Shown: positions 21,306 to 29,845, counted from the first letter of the stretch. The stretch is DNA of 64,000 bases from Sphingomonas palmae (GCF_900109565.1 NZ_FNZZ01000002.1:62001-126000); one strand, 5' to 3'. Notes: generated by a model from the letters alone, not told the origin. Translations and numbers: made by a program.

Positions 21306-22565
21306 TTACAGGTCCTTGGCCAGCCGTACGCCGGTGAACTGCCAGCGCTGATGGGGGTAGAAGAAATTGCGGTAGCACGCGCGCGCGTGGCCGCGTGGCG
21401 TCGCGCAACTGCCGCCGCGCAGCACGAACTGCCCGTTCATGAACTTGCCGTTATATTCGCCGACCGCGCCCTCGACCGCGCGGAAACCGGGGTATGGCCG
21501 GTAGGCGCTGCCGGTCCATTCCCACACGTCGCCAAAGAACGCAGGACCATCCGCCGCAGGACGTGGTTCGACCGGTCCGGCGGCATCCATCTGGTTCCCC
21601 GCGCCAGCCTGGTGACCTTGCGCTGCGGCCTCCCACTCGAACTCGGTCGGCAGCCTCGCACCCGCCCAGGTCGCATAGGCGTCCGCCTCGTAGAAGCTGA
21701 CGTGCGTCACCGGTGCGGCGGGGTCGACCGCGCGGCGCCCGTCCAGCCCGAAGCGCGTCCACACGCCGTCACGTTCCTGCCAATATAGCGGCGCGACGAC
21801 GCCCTCGCGCTGCACCCAGCCCCAGCCGTCCGACAGCCACAGCCGCGCGTCGCGGTATCCGCCATCGGCGATGAAGCGCTGCCACTCGCCGTTGGTGACG
21901 GTGCGGTCGGCGATCGCGTGCGCGGGCACCAGCGCGCGGTGCCGCGGCCCCTCGCAATCGAACGCGAAGCCTTGCCCATCGTGACCGACCTCGACCACAC
22001 GCTCGTCGCTCTCGATCCAGCCGATCGGGGCCGGCATCGCGACCGGCACCTTGGGTGCCGCGGGCCACACCGCGGGCTCCAACGGGTTCTCGCTCATCAG
22101 GTGGAGCAGGTCGGTGACGAGCAGTTCCTGATGCTGTTCCTCGTGGTGGCAGCCGAGTGTGACGAGCTCGATCGCGGCGTCCGGCAGATCGTCGATCGCC
22201 GTCAGCAACGCGTCGTTCACCGCCGCACGGTACGCCAGCACCTCGTCCAGCGTCGGCCGCGTCACCATGCCGCGGCGCCCGCGCGCGTGACGGCGTCCTT
22301 CGGCCTCGTAATAGCTGTTGAACAGGAACGGGAAGCGTGGGTCGTGTAGTTGGTAGGCCGCAATGTGATCGCGCAGCACGAACGTTTCGAAGAACCAGGT
22401 GGTGTGCGCCAGATGCCATTTGGCCGGGCTGGCATCGTCCATCGACTGCACGGTCGCGTCGGCGTCGGAGAGCGGGGCGACCAGCGCCTCGCTCAACGCG
22501 CGAACGCTGGCGAAACGGCGTGCCAATTCATTGTGCGATCCAGCGGTCTGACGCTGCGGTTCCAT
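21306..22565 (-). CDS. egtB: EgtB, ergothioneine sulfoxide synthase
   Basis: A roughly 420-residue non-heme iron enzyme that couples hercynine to a thiol with O2. The DinB-like N-terminal domain holds the iron ligands: WHLAH (H56 counted from the first ATG) and HHEEQH (H143 and H147). The C-terminal FGE/sulfatase-modifying-type domain ends in [20 protein letters not shown]. Three consecutive ATGs (22563-22571) follow GGGGAG. The third (22565) has the best spacing, while the first would add two Met. No egtA, egtC or egtE is in the window, so whether it uses cysteine or gamma-glutamylcysteine cannot be settled here. Confidence 0.94.
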   Translation of the reverse strand: MEPQRQTAGSHNELARRFASVRALSEALVAPLSDADATVQSMDDASPAKWHLAHTTWFFETFVLRDHIAAYQLHDPRFPFLFNSYYEAEGRRHARGRRGMVTRPTLDEVLAYRAAVNDALLTAIDDLPDAAIELVTLGCHHEEQHQELLVTDLLHLMSENPLEPAVWPAAPKVPVAMPAPIGWIESDERVVEVGHDGQGFAFDCEGPRHRALVPAHAIADRTVTNGEWQRFIADGGYRDARLWLSDGWGWVQREGVVAPLYWQERDGVWTRFGLDGRRAVDPAAPVTHVSFYEADAYATWAGARLPTEFEWEAAAQGHQAGAGNQMDAAGPVEPRPAADGPAFFGDVWEWTGSAYRPYPGFRAVEGAVGEYNGKFMNGQFVLRGGSCATPRGHARACYRNFFYPHQRWQFTGVRLAKDL

Positions 22566-22600
22566 CATCATCTCCCCGCCGCCAACCAGATTATTCTATG

Positions 22601-23158
22601 TTAGCGGTTTTCCCCGGCTACCCATAGAACGTCCCCACCTGCCAATAAGTTCACCGCGCGGCACGCCACGAACAGGAAATCGGACAAGCGGTTGAGATAG
22701 GCCAAGGCTTGCGGGTTCGCCGCGTCGCCGATCGCGACCGCCGACCGCTCCGCGCGCCGTACGATCGCGCGTGCCAGGTGCAGCGACGCCGCTGCCCCGC
22801 CCGGCAGCACGAAGCTGGTCAGCGGCGGTATTTCGGCGTTCATGGCATCAATCTCGCGCTCCAGCCGCTCGACTTGCGCTGGCACAATGCGCAGCGTCAT
22901 CTCGCCGGGCGTAAAATCATCGCCCGGCGTCGCCAGATCGGCGCCCAAGTCGAACAGGTCGTTCTGTACCCGCGTCAGCGCACTCCGCAGATCGTCGTTC
23001 GTCAGACTCGCGATTGCTACGCCGATTGCACTATTCGCCTCGTCGACGTCGCCGATCGCGACCATCCGCGCATCGGCCTTCGACACGCGGCTGCCGTCGA
23101 CCAGCCCGGTCGTACCCTGATCGCCCGTGCGCGTGTAGATGCGGTTTAGCTTGACCAC
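22601..23158 (-). CDS. Cob(I)alamin adenosyltransferase, PduO type
   Basis: A 185-residue ATP:cob(I)alamin adenosyltransferase making adenosylcobalamin. The PduO N-terminal signature TRTGDQGTTGLVDGSRVSK (ATP-binding) and the core FVLPGGAAASLHLARAIVRRAER are present. It lies directly upstream of egtB on the same strand with a 35-nt gap (to the third ATG), and after the twin-TM gene with a 13-nt gap. Co-transcription is likely but no functional link to ergothioneine is known. Confidence 0.94.
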   Translation of the reverse strand: MVKLNRIYTRTGDQGTTGLVDGSRVSKADARMVAIGDVDEANSAIGVAIASLTNDDLRSALTRVQNDLFDLGADLATPGDDFTPGEMTLRIVPAQVERLEREIDAMNAEIPPLTSFVLPGGAAASLHLARAIVRRAERSAVAIGDAANPQALAYLNRLSDFLFVACRAVNLLAGGDVLWVAGENR

Positions 23159-23171
23159 CCCGGCGGTGCGC

Positions 23172-23405
23172 TCAGCTACGCCCGGCGGCGGCGAGCAGCA
23201 GCACGCAGACGAGGATCGCGGCCGCCTGGAACATGATGCGCTGCTGCATCATCCGGTTGGACTTCAATTGCCCCGCGGTCGGCCCGTCGCCGCCGCCGCG
23301 TACCTGCGCCGATTGCTCCTGAAGAAAGGAGATGATGCCGCGGACGAGCGCGACCACCGTGGCGAGCATCGCCGCGACGAGCAGGATGACGAGAAAGGTG
23401 TTCAT
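23172..23405 (-). CDS. Twin transmembrane-helix small protein (HIG1-like)
   Basis: A 77-residue protein with two membrane helices, residues 4-27 (LVILLVAAMLATVVALVRGI) and about 53-74. They are joined by a polar loop containing LKSNRMMQQRIMFQAAAIL. The loop motif SNRMMQQRI-FQ is characteristic of the HIG1-domain-type twin-TM proteins of alphaproteobacteria, some of which associate with cytochrome oxidase in other organisms. Role here is unproven. It is followed by the adenosyltransferase at 13 nt. Confidence 0.85.
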   Translation of the reverse strand: MNTFLVILLVAAMLATVVALVRGIISFLQEQSAQVRGGGDGPTAGQLKSNRMMQQRIMFQAAAILVCVLLLAAAGRS

Positions 23406-23414
23406 GGCGTCAAC

Positions 23415-24257
23415 CTAGGTATGAAACGCGCCGTTTGGAAGCTGCCCGCGGCGCAAATCGTCCGCCAGCGCGAGGCCGTCCATACCGCTCTCGCGTAACG
23501 CCGCTAGCGTCGGTGCACCGTGCCGCTTCGCCAGCCGCTCGCCGTCTGGGCCGGTCAGCAGGTCATGGTGGTGATAGCGCGGGGTCGGCAGGTCGAGCAG
23601 CGCCTGCAGCAGGCGGTGGATGTGCGTCGCCTCGAACAGGTCGCGCCCGCGCACCACGTCGGTCACCCCTTGCGCCGCGTCGTCGATCGTCACCGCCAGA
23701 TGGTAGCTCGCCGGCGCATCCTTGCGCGCGAGCACGACGTCGCCCTGCTGCTCGGGCACCGCCACGATCGTCTCGCCCCGATCGGTCCAGTCGAGCGTAC
23801 CGGTGCGCGCGACCGCCGCCGCCATGTCGAGCCGCCAGCAATGCGGTTCGTTCATCCGCGCCGCCGCATCCACGCCGCGACACGTGCCGGGATAGACATT
23901 GGCGGGTCCGTGCGGCGCGCTCATCGCCTCGGCGATCTCCGCGCGGGTGCAGAAACAGGGGAAGAGCAGCCGCTCTTCGCGCAGCCGATCGAGTGCCCCC
24001 TGGTACAGCGCCAGCCGGGCCGATTGGAACACGACCGGGCCGTCCCACGCCAGCCCGAGCCACGCGAGGTCGGCCATGATCGTCTCGACGTGCTCGGTAC
24101 GACTGCGCGTGCCGTCGATGTCTTCGATGCGGAGCAGGAACTGCCCCCCACCGCTGCGCGCCAGGTCGTGCGCGCGGATGGCGGAGTATGCGTGGCCGAG
24201 ATGAAGCCGTCCGGTCGGCGACGGCGCGAAGCGTGTGACGATCATGCGCTCCGGCAC
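23415..24257 (-). CDS. gluQ: Glutamyl-Q tRNA(Asp) synthetase
   Basis: A 280-residue GluRS-like enzyme lacking the anticodon-binding domain. It attaches glutamate to queuosine-34 of tRNA(Asp). The opening VTRFAPSPTGRLHLGHAYSA contains the HIGH-type motif. Zinc-type cysteines appear in LFPCFCTRAEI and YPGTCRG, and KMSKS is replaced by LAKRHG as usual for GluQRS. The start is GTG at 24257 or ATG at 24245. It is thematically linked to tgt (queuosine) 23 kb away but not adjacent. Confidence 0.94.
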   Translation of the reverse strand: MPERMIVTRFAPSPTGRLHLGHAYSAIRAHDLARSGGGQFLLRIEDIDGTRSRTEHVETIMADLAWLGLAWDGPVVFQSARLALYQGALDRLREERLLFPCFCTRAEIAEAMSAPHGPANVYPGTCRGVDAAARMNEPHCWRLDMAAAVARTGTLDWTDRGETIVAVPEQQGDVVLARKDAPASYHLAVTIDDAAQGVTDVVRGRDLFEATHIHRLLQALLDLPTPRYHHHDLLTGPDGERLAKRHGAPTLAALRESGMDGLALADDLRRGQLPNGAFHT

Positions 24258-24279
24258 ATGCGTACGCCGGCGCGCGCGC

Positions 24280-24600
24280 TCAAGCGGTGGCGAAGAACTT
24301 CGTCCCCACGACGCCGATGATGATGAGCGCGATGAACCCGATCTGCGCGGGGTTCAGCTTCTCGCCGAACAGAATCACGCCGAAGATCGTGACGCCGACC
24401 GCGCCTAGCCCGGTCCACACCGCGTAGGCAGTGCCCGCCGGCAGTCCGCGCATCGCCAGCGCCAGCAGTCCCATGTTGACGAAACTGAGCGTCACCGGAA
24501 CTGCCGATGCCACCCAGCTGCCCTGCACCGCCGCCCATTTCAGGCTCAGCGCCCAGATGATCTCGGTCACGACCGCCACGCCCAGAATGACCCACGCCAT
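24280..24600 (-). CDS. SMR-family exporter of the SugE/Gdx type
   Basis: A 106-residue four-helix small multidrug resistance protein. The essential glutamate is E13 (MAWVILGVAVVTEIIWALSL). The helix-1 pattern MAW...E..WA..LK and the GTAYAVWTGLGAVG block resemble the guanidinium-exporting SugE/Gdx subgroup rather than EmrE. This subtype call is from remembered consensus. It is an inner-membrane proton antiporter acting as a dimer. I looked for a guanidine riboswitch upstream and did not find a convincing one. Confidence 0.9.
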   Translation of the reverse strand: MAWVILGVAVVTEIIWALSLKWAAVQGSWVASAVPVTLSFVNMGLLALAMRGLPAGTAYAVWTGLGAVGVTIFGVILFGEKLNPAQIGFIALIIIGVVGTKFFATA

Positions 24601-24791
24601 CGGGTTTTCTCCACTCACGGGCTCGTTGGAATGGGTACAGCCGCCGGAAACCCGAAAGAGGCGCTGCACGTCAAAGTGGCGCGCCCTAGCCGAGCCGCCG
24701 CCGCTCCGCAACCGATTGGGGGATACAAGCTTATCCCGGCGTGTTAGCCTCGCATTCCGCGGGGTCGCGGCACCACTATCGGGAGGCTTGC

Positions 24792-25262
24792 ATGCTGTTC
24801 CTTCTCTCCTTGTCCGCCGCCATCGCCGGCGCTGCGCCCGCCGCGCCCGCAACGATCGATCTGAACCCGCAGGATCGCTACGCGCTGCTCGCCGGGCTCG
24901 GTGCGCGGCTGAACGGCCGCTACATCGTGTCGGGGATAACTGACGCGGACGTAGAATGCGCCGCCTCGCACGTCTGCGTGACGCCAAACATGGTCGAGGA
25001 CGGTCGCGCACGGGCGAGCGTGCAGCAGGTTGGCTCCTACCGGCAACTGCTGGACAGTGTGTTGATCGACGACCGCAAACCCGTCGCGATCGTGGCGTTC
25101 CGCACCGCGCAGCGCATCGGCGATGGCCGCATCCGCTTCGTCGCCTCGGTGTTCGAGCGCGACACCGGACGCTGGAGCAACAAGGTTATGGAGGTCGGCA
25201 GCTCGCCCAACCTTCTGCCGCTCGCGCTGCGCAGCGAGTTGCGATCCTACCGCGATCAGTGA
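24792..25262 (+). CDS. Uncharacterised exported 156-residue protein
   Basis: A short signal peptide (MLFLLSLSAAIAGAAPAAPA) precedes a mature domain with LNPQDRYALLAGLGARLNGR, a cysteine pair in VECAASHVCVTPNM and a C-terminal ALRSELRSYRDQ. GGGAGG lies 6 nt before the ATG. It is divergent from the SMR gene and 55 nt before the oligopeptidase gene. I do not recognise the family; a small periplasmic protein with one likely disulfide. Confidence 0.7.
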   Translation: MLFLLSLSAAIAGAAPAAPATIDLNPQDRYALLAGLGARLNGRYIVSGITDADVECAASHVCVTPNMVEDGRARASVQQVGSYRQLLDSVLIDDRKPVAIVAFRTAQRIGDGRIRFVASVFERDTGRWSNKVMEVGSSPNLLPLALRSELRSYRDQ

Positions 25263-25317
25263 CACCGGCGCGCGGTGGCGCGTGACTAAAGCCCGCGTCG
25301 CACGTTAGGACGCGCGC

Positions 25318-27423
25318 ATGACCGATCACACCGACGCCGCAGCCGCACCTAAGCCGCCTGTCGCCCCGACGCGCCCGCACGAATTCACCACCCACGGCAT
25401 CACGATCAGCGATCCCTGGGCGTGGCTGAAGGACCCGAACTACCCCGAGGTCAACGACCCCGACGTGCTCGCCTATCTCGAGGCCGAAAACGCCTATTTC
25501 GAGGCGCAGATGGCGCCGCACCGGCCGCTCGTCGACCGGCTGTACGAAGAGATGAAGGCGCGCATCAAGGAGGACGAATCGTCGGTCCCGCAGAAGGACG
25601 GCGATTACCTCTACTGGGCCGCGTTCGAGACCGGCGGTCAGTATCGTAAGTGGTGGCGCCGGCCCGTCGGCAGCGCCGACGACGGCTCGGCCGACGAACT
25701 GATCCTCGACGAGCCCGCGCTGGCGGAAGGCAAGGAATATTTCCGCCTCGGCGGCTTCTCGATCTCGAACGACGCGACGAAGCTCGCCTACGCGGTCGAT
25801 GACAACGGGTCGGAACGCTTCACCGTTCGCGTGAAAGACCTTTCCACCGGCGAACTGCTGCCCGACGTGATTGAGGGAATGCTGTCCGACATCGTCTGGA
25901 TCGCGGACGACAGCGGCTTTCTCTACGGGCTGGCCAACAAGGAGTGGCGCACCGACAATGCGCGCTTCCACCGCCTCGGCGACGATTCCGCCAGCGACGT
26001 CGAGCTGTTCCACGAGGATGACGAGGGCTACCGCGTCGCGGTCGGCGAGACGAGCGACCGGCGCTGGATCGTGATCGGCACCGGCGACCATGTGACGAGC
26101 GAGGTGCGCCTGCTGCCCGCCGACGATCCCTTTGCCGAGCCGATCCTCGTCGCGCCGCGTTTGGCCGGGCGCGAGTACGATGTCGACACGCACGGCGACA
26201 CCTTGTTCATCCACACCAACGACACCGACCCGATGTGGCGGCTCGTCACCGCGCCGATCTCGGCGCCGGGCGACTGGTCGGAGCTGATCGCTCCGTCACC
26301 GCATTTCTACATGACCGGGGTCGAGTGCTTCGCCGACTTCTTCATCGTCGAGGGGCGAGAAGACGGGCTCGACCAAATCCTGATCCACTCCTACGATGAC
26401 GCCGAGCCGAAGCGGATCAGTTTCCCCGAGGCGAGCTATGCCGCGGGCACCGGCGACAATCCCGAGTACGACCAGCGCGTGATCCGGCTCGGCTACGAAT
26501 CGATGGTCACTCCGGGCACCGTCTACGATTACGACGTGGCGACCGGCGAGCTGACCACGCTTAAGGTGCAGGAAATTCCGTCAGGGTACGATGCGAGCCG
26601 CTACGCGACCGAGCGCCTCCACATCACCGCGCGTGACGGCACACAGGTGCCCGTGTCGATCGTCTATAAGCTCGACGATGACGGGGGGGACTTTCCACGC
26701 GACGGCAGCCGCCCGCTGTTCCTCTACGCTTACGGTGCCTACGGCCACGCGATCCCGCCGGGCTTCTCGACCGGGCGGTTGAGTCTGCTCGACCGCGGCT
26801 TCGCCTACGCGATCGCCCATATCCGCGGCGGCGATGACCTCGGCCAGCAATGGTACCATGACGGCAAGCTCGAGAAGCGCGAGAACACGTTCAACGACTT
26901 TGTCGACGTCGCGCGCGCGCTGGTCGCGGATGGATGGACCAGCGAGGGCCGCATCGCGGTCGCGGGGCGCAGCGCTGGCGGCGAACTGATGGGTGCGATC
27001 GTCAATTCCGATCCCGAACTATGGGGCGCAGTGATCGCCGACGTGCCCTTCGTCGACGTGCTCAACACCATGCTCGACGAATCGCTGCCGCTGACGCCGG
27101 GCGAGTGGCCCGAATGGGGCAACCCGATCGAGGACAAGGCCGCGTTCGAGCTGATCCGCAGCTATAGCCCGTACGATAACGTGCGCGCGCATGCCTATCC
27201 GCCGCTGTTCATCTCCGGCGGGCTCAACGACCCGCGCGTGACCTACTGGGAACCCGCGAAATGGGCGGCGAAGCTGCGCGCGACCAAGACCGACGCCAAC
27301 ATCCTTCTGCTGAAAACCAACATGGGCGCAGGGCACGGCGGCAAGTCGGGACGGTTCGAGAGCTTGCGCGAGGGCGCGGAGGAGCACGCCTTCGTGCTGT
27401 GGCAGCTGGGCGTCGAAGCCTGA
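25318..27423 (+). CDS. ptrB: Oligopeptidase B (S9A serine peptidase)
   Basis: A 701-residue cytoplasmic serine peptidase cleaving after Lys/Arg in short peptides. The N-terminal beta-propeller begins HGITISDPWAWLKDPNYPE. The C-terminal alpha/beta-hydrolase domain contains YAYGAYGHAIPPGFS, HIRGGDDLGQQWYHDGK, the nucleophile in GRSAGGELMGA, NDPRVTYWEPAKW (near the acid) and the catalytic His in GAGHGGKSGRFE. There is no signal peptide. Length is typical. It is followed after 4 nt by the DedA gene. Confidence 0.96.
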   Translation: MTDHTDAAAAPKPPVAPTRPHEFTTHGITISDPWAWLKDPNYPEVNDPDVLAYLEAENAYFEAQMAPHRPLVDRLYEEMKARIKEDESSVPQKDGDYLYWAAFETGGQYRKWWRRPVGSADDGSADELILDEPALAEGKEYFRLGGFSISNDATKLAYAVDDNGSERFTVRVKDLSTGELLPDVIEGMLSDIVWIADDSGFLYGLANKEWRTDNARFHRLGDDSASDVELFHEDDEGYRVAVGETSDRRWIVIGTGDHVTSEVRLLPADDPFAEPILVAPRLAGREYDVDTHGDTLFIHTNDTDPMWRLVTAPISAPGDWSELIAPSPHFYMTGVECFADFFIVEGREDGLDQILIHSYDDAEPKRISFPEASYAAGTGDNPEYDQRVIRLGYESMVTPGTVYDYDVATGELTTLKVQEIPSGYDASRYATERLHITARDGTQVPVSIVYKLDDDGGDFPRDGSRPLFLYAYGAYGHAIPPGFSTGRLSLLDRGFAYAIAHIRGGDDLGQQWYHDGKLEKRENTFNDFVDVARALVADGWTSEGRIAVAGRSAGGELMGAIVNSDPELWGAVIADVPFVDVLNTMLDESLPLTPGEWPEWGNPIEDKAAFELIRSYSPYDNVRAHAYPPLFISGGLNDPRVTYWEPAKWAAKLRATKTDANILLLKTNMGAGHGGKSGRFESLREGAEEHAFVLWQLGVEA

Positions 27424-27427
27424 GCTG

Positions 27428-27994
27428 GTGTCGATCGAGTCGCTGGTCGCTGAGTACGGGCTCGCCGCGCTGTTCGCCGGTGCCGCGCTGGAGGGCGAGG
27501 CTGCGGTGATCGCAGGCGGGCTGCTCGCGCACCAAGGGCTGATCTCGCTGCCCGGTGCGGCGGCGGCGGCGGCGGCGGGGTCGTTCCTCGCCGACCAGGG
27601 CTGGTTCGCGGTCGGGCGGCACTTTCGCCATCACCGCTGGGTGGAGAGACTGCGCGGCACCGCGGCGTTCGCACGCGCGCAGGAACAGCTGGAAAAGCAT
27701 CCGCGCAGCTTTATCTTCGTCTTCCGCTTTCTTTACGGACTGCGCACCGTCAGCCCGATCGCGGTCGGCACGACCACCATCTCGCAGCGGCAGTTCTTCG
27801 CGATCAACCTGGTCGCCGCGATCATCTGGGCGATCATCTTTACCGGCATCGGCTATCTGTTCGGCGATGCGGTGGAGGAGTTCGTCGGGCGGCTGCGCCA
27901 CGACACGCGATTGTGGTGGATCGTCGGCGGCGTCGTCGCGGCGGGGCTGATCGTCGCCGCGATCCACTGGTGGCGAGGAAGGGGAAAGCCATGA
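27428..27994 (+). CDS. DedA-family membrane protein
   Basis: A 188-residue inner-membrane protein. The start is GTG 4 nt after the peptidase stop. DedA features are the N-terminal acidic helix segment GAALEGEAAVIAGGLLAHQG, the conserved FRFLYGLRTVSPIAVG and the final helix ending in a basic tail. DedA proteins act in lipid carrier (undecaprenyl phosphate) recycling or phospholipid flipping and membrane homeostasis. Its stop overlaps the thioesterase ATG (ATGA, 27991-27994). Confidence 0.92.
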   Translation: MSIESLVAEYGLAALFAGAALEGEAAVIAGGLLAHQGLISLPGAAAAAAAGSFLADQGWFAVGRHFRHHRWVERLRGTAAFARAQEQLEKHPRSFIFVFRFLYGLRTVSPIAVGTTTISQRQFFAINLVAAIIWAIIFTGIGYLFGDAVEEFVGRLRHDTRLWWIVGGVVAAGLIVAAIHWWRGRGKP

Positions 27995-28401
27995 CCTTTA
28001 CGCAGCGCTTTATCGCGGCACCGGACGACATCGACGAGCTCGGCCACGTCAACAATGCGGTGTGGGTGCGTTGGATACAGGATCTGTCGGTGGCCCACTG
28101 GCACGCGGTCGCCGCGCCCGAGCACCGCGACGCGTTCGTCTGGGTCGTGACGCGGCACGAGATCGACTATCGCGGCAACGTGCGCGAGGGCGAGCGGGTG
28201 ACGGGCGAGACCTGGGTGTCCGAGCCACCACGCGGCGCGCGCTTCGATCGCCATTTCCGCTTCACCGGCGACGACGGCCGCGTCCGCGTCGAGGGCGTCA
28301 CGACCTGGGCGATGATCGATCGCGCCACCGGCCGTCTGGTCCGTATCCGCGAGAAAATCGCCGCGCCGTTCCTCGATGAGGAAATTGGCGTCGAACACTA
28401 G
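27991..28401 (+). CDS. Acyl-CoA thioesterase, 4HBT/FadM-like hotdog
   Basis: A 136-residue single-hotdog thioesterase hydrolysing acyl-CoA. The active-site block DELGHVNNAVWVRWIQDLS matches the 4-hydroxybenzoyl-CoA thioesterase/YbgC-FadM subgroup, whose catalytic Asp precedes xxGHVNN. HEIDYRGNVREGERV follows as usual. The start overlaps the DedA stop. Substrate cannot be told from sequence. Confidence 0.9.
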   Translation: MTFTQRFIAAPDDIDELGHVNNAVWVRWIQDLSVAHWHAVAAPEHRDAFVWVVTRHEIDYRGNVREGERVTGETWVSEPPRGARFDRHFRFTGDDGRVRVEGVTTWAMIDRATGRLVRIREKIAAPFLDEEIGVEH

Positions 28402-28479
28402 CGGACGAAAGCCGCTTCACGCTTCGTCGAACAAGCCGCAGTTTGTATCGGCCTATTCGGCTGTTCGTTGACGTGGGCG

Positions 28480-28869
28480 TCAGTGAAGCGTCCCGCGCGG
28501 CGGCGGGATGTTGCGGATCGCGCGGACGAGGTCCCTCGCCGCGTCCGCGTCCACCAGGAGGGCTGCCGTCGCGATCGCCTCGGGCTGGCGACCCTCGAGA
28601 ACGAGGCGCCACAATCCCAGCAGCACGGCCTCGATTTCCTCGACCTGCGGATGACACGGGCGCTGGAACGACAGCGTGTCGGCGGAGCAGCGATCGAGGA
28701 TCGTCATCGCCGCATCGAACGACGAACCGCCGTCGATGAAACGGCCGGCGACGGCGCGCTTGGGCTCTCCCGCCAGCGTCAGTGTGTGCACCCACGCGCG
28801 CATCGCGTCGAGCACCAGTCGGTCGGGTGTGCGCAGGTCGGTGACCGCGCGGTCGATGAGATCGTACAT
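28480..28869 (-). CDS. Uncharacterised 129-residue protein under a Fur-like palindrome
   Basis: A helical protein with MYDLIDRAVTDLRTPDRLVL, the central GRFIDGGSSFDAAMTILDRC and the end RAIRNIPPPRGTLH; it has two Cys and no signal peptide. A longer frame from an ATG at 28908 is open. That ATG overlaps the -10 box (28907-28912, TATAAT on the minus strand) of a strong promoter, so I choose ATG 28869. The family is not recognised. The context of a Fur-like operator and a 4-Cys protein next door suggests iron or redox physiology (inference). Confidence 0.65.
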   Translation of the reverse strand: MYDLIDRAVTDLRTPDRLVLDAMRAWVHTLTLAGEPKRAVAGRFIDGGSSFDAAMTILDRCSADTLSFQRPCHPQVEEIEAVLLGLWRLVLEGRQPEAIATAALLVDADAARDLVRAIRNIPPPRGTLH

Positions 28870-28891
28870 GCGAGAAAAGCCGCCACGTTCG

Positions 28892-28934
28892 ATGAGAATG
28901 GTTCTCATTATAACGTCAGCGGCTCTTCGTCAAA
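28892..28934 (-). promoter_or_regulatory. Sigma-70 promoter overlapped by a Fur-like palindrome
   Basis: On the minus strand a -35 TTTGAC (28929-28934), a 16-nt spacer and a perfect -10 TATAAT (28907-28912) are followed by the palindrome ATGAGAA-N3-TTCTCAT (28892-28908). The palindrome resembles Fur boxes of the AATGAGAATCATTCTCATT type and would cover the -10 and the transcription start. Repression by Fur under iron-replete conditions is the natural inference. Confidence 0.6.
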
Positions 28935-29037
28935 TCGCTTGGATGCCTCGAACGGTCATTCGGTCAACACGACACCGATCCGCTCCAGTCCGACATATCA
29001 TATCATTCATCGATTCGACCGGTCGCAGATACGACAA

Positions 29038-29064
29038 CGCCGCCCGCGCAGGGCGCGGACGGCG
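29038..29064 (-). terminator. GC-rich hairpin after the 4-Cys small gene
   Basis: Twelve-nt arms (CGCCGCCCGCGC and GCGCGGACGGCG, one mismatch) enclose a 3-nt loop 22 nt beyond the stop of the 63-aa gene. No strong T tract follows, so it is a probable transcript end or stabilising hairpin. Confidence 0.5.
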
Positions 29065-29086
29065 TATGTTCGTCAGTTGTTGAAGC

Positions 29087-29278
29087 TCAGGCGTTCGCCG
29101 GCTCGAAATGCCCGCACCAGTCGCTCGCCTCGACCTTCGGCCACACGCCGGCGGCGTCGCCGTTCGCCTGCCCGATCGGCGGGTTGTAGCGGCACAGGCC
29201 GAGCGACTCGCCCGAAGCCTCAGTGTCGAAGAACTTGCACTTGGCGCAGGCCGCGCCGTCGATGGTGGTGAGGGCCAT
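29087..29278 (-). CDS. Small four-cysteine protein (63 aa)
   Basis: A 63-residue cytoplasmic protein with C11, C14, C29 and C55 in the pattern CAKCKFFDT ... CRYNPP ... WPKVEASDWCGHF. This CxxCxFF / CRxxPP / WPxVxxxDWCGxF layout is a widespread small-protein pattern. It could bind a zinc ion or an iron-sulfur cluster (inference). GGAGAAAG is ideally spaced before ATG 29278; an upstream in-frame ATG at 29332 falls in the palindromic operator and is rejected. It is preceded by a perfect 17-bp palindrome. Confidence 0.75.
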   Translation of the reverse strand: MALTTIDGAACAKCKFFDTEASGESLGLCRYNPPIGQANGDAAGVWPKVEASDWCGHFEPANA

Positions 29279-29324
29279 GATCTTTCTCCGGTCTGGCTGG
29301 ACAACAGCAACGCGTCCGTCTGCC

Positions 29325-29341
29325 TTACTCAACTTGAGTAA
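29325..29341. promoter_or_regulatory. Perfect palindrome TTACTCAACTTGAGTAA
   Basis: Eight-base arms around a central C lie 47 nt upstream of the start of the 4-Cys gene, in an AT-rich gap. Spacing and symmetry suit a dimeric regulator. I cannot assign the regulator; a redox or Fe-S sensor of the Rrf2 class is a guess from the Cys-rich target. Confidence 0.5.
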
Positions 29342-29428
29342 CGCATCCGAGTTCCGGAAAACAAGAGTATTCGCCCCTTGCGAATCACTCTCATACAGCA
29401 GTGCGAACGACTATCAAGAACAAAGTTA

Positions 29429-29761
29429 TCAGGTTGGTGACATTTGCAACAACTTCAGCGTGCGTTGCTGAGAGCATCGATGCTGATGACGCGGCATGAC
29501 TTGCGACATGTCACTGATAGTCATTCTCAACTTGAACGGTGCGCGTCGAGCCTGGTGATGATCGACGATGCGGAGCGCCAGCAGATCGATTGCTTGATCG
29601 TACAGCGCGGCCCGCGCGCACCGCCCACGCTCCAGCAGATCGGCGCGCGCCATCCGCGCGAGCGCCAGCGCGTCAGGGCCGTAACGTGCGACGTAGGTGG
29701 AGGCGAGCGCGCGAACCTCAGCACGCTGGCCACAGGCGATATCAAGCAAACTACGCAACAT
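29429..29761 (-). CDS. Uncharacterised 110-residue protein
   Basis: It begins MLRSLLDIACGQRAEVRALA, with a strongly helical core ALALARMARADLLERGRCAR and LYDQAIDLLALRIVDHH, then a Met/Gln/Arg-rich tail (MSQVMPRHQHRCSQQR). There is no signal peptide. The last roughly 30 codons are in more AT-rich DNA than the core. The other open frame here (about 83 codons) lacks sensible composition. Small helical proteins of this kind occur in sphingomonads (from memory); function unknown. Confidence 0.55.
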   Translation of the reverse strand: MLRSLLDIACGQRAEVRALASTYVARYGPDALALARMARADLLERGRCARAALYDQAIDLLALRIVDHHQARRAPFKLRMTISDMSQVMPRHQHRCSQQRTLKLLQMSPT

Positions 29762-29845
29762 ACGTAATGGCCAACCACCGCGCCCGAGAACGGTTGCCCG
29801 GTTAACTATCCTTTGTTGGCGCCGTGCGACGAGTGGAGACGGTAA

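Noticed and set aside
24601-24791. Guanidine riboswitch upstream of the SugE/Gdx-like gene
   Set aside because: A CTAGGG occurs on the minus strand but the other conserved ykkC segments (CUGGUCCGAGAG-like and the AAAAGCCCGGGAGA-like region) are missing, as are paired ACGR loops.
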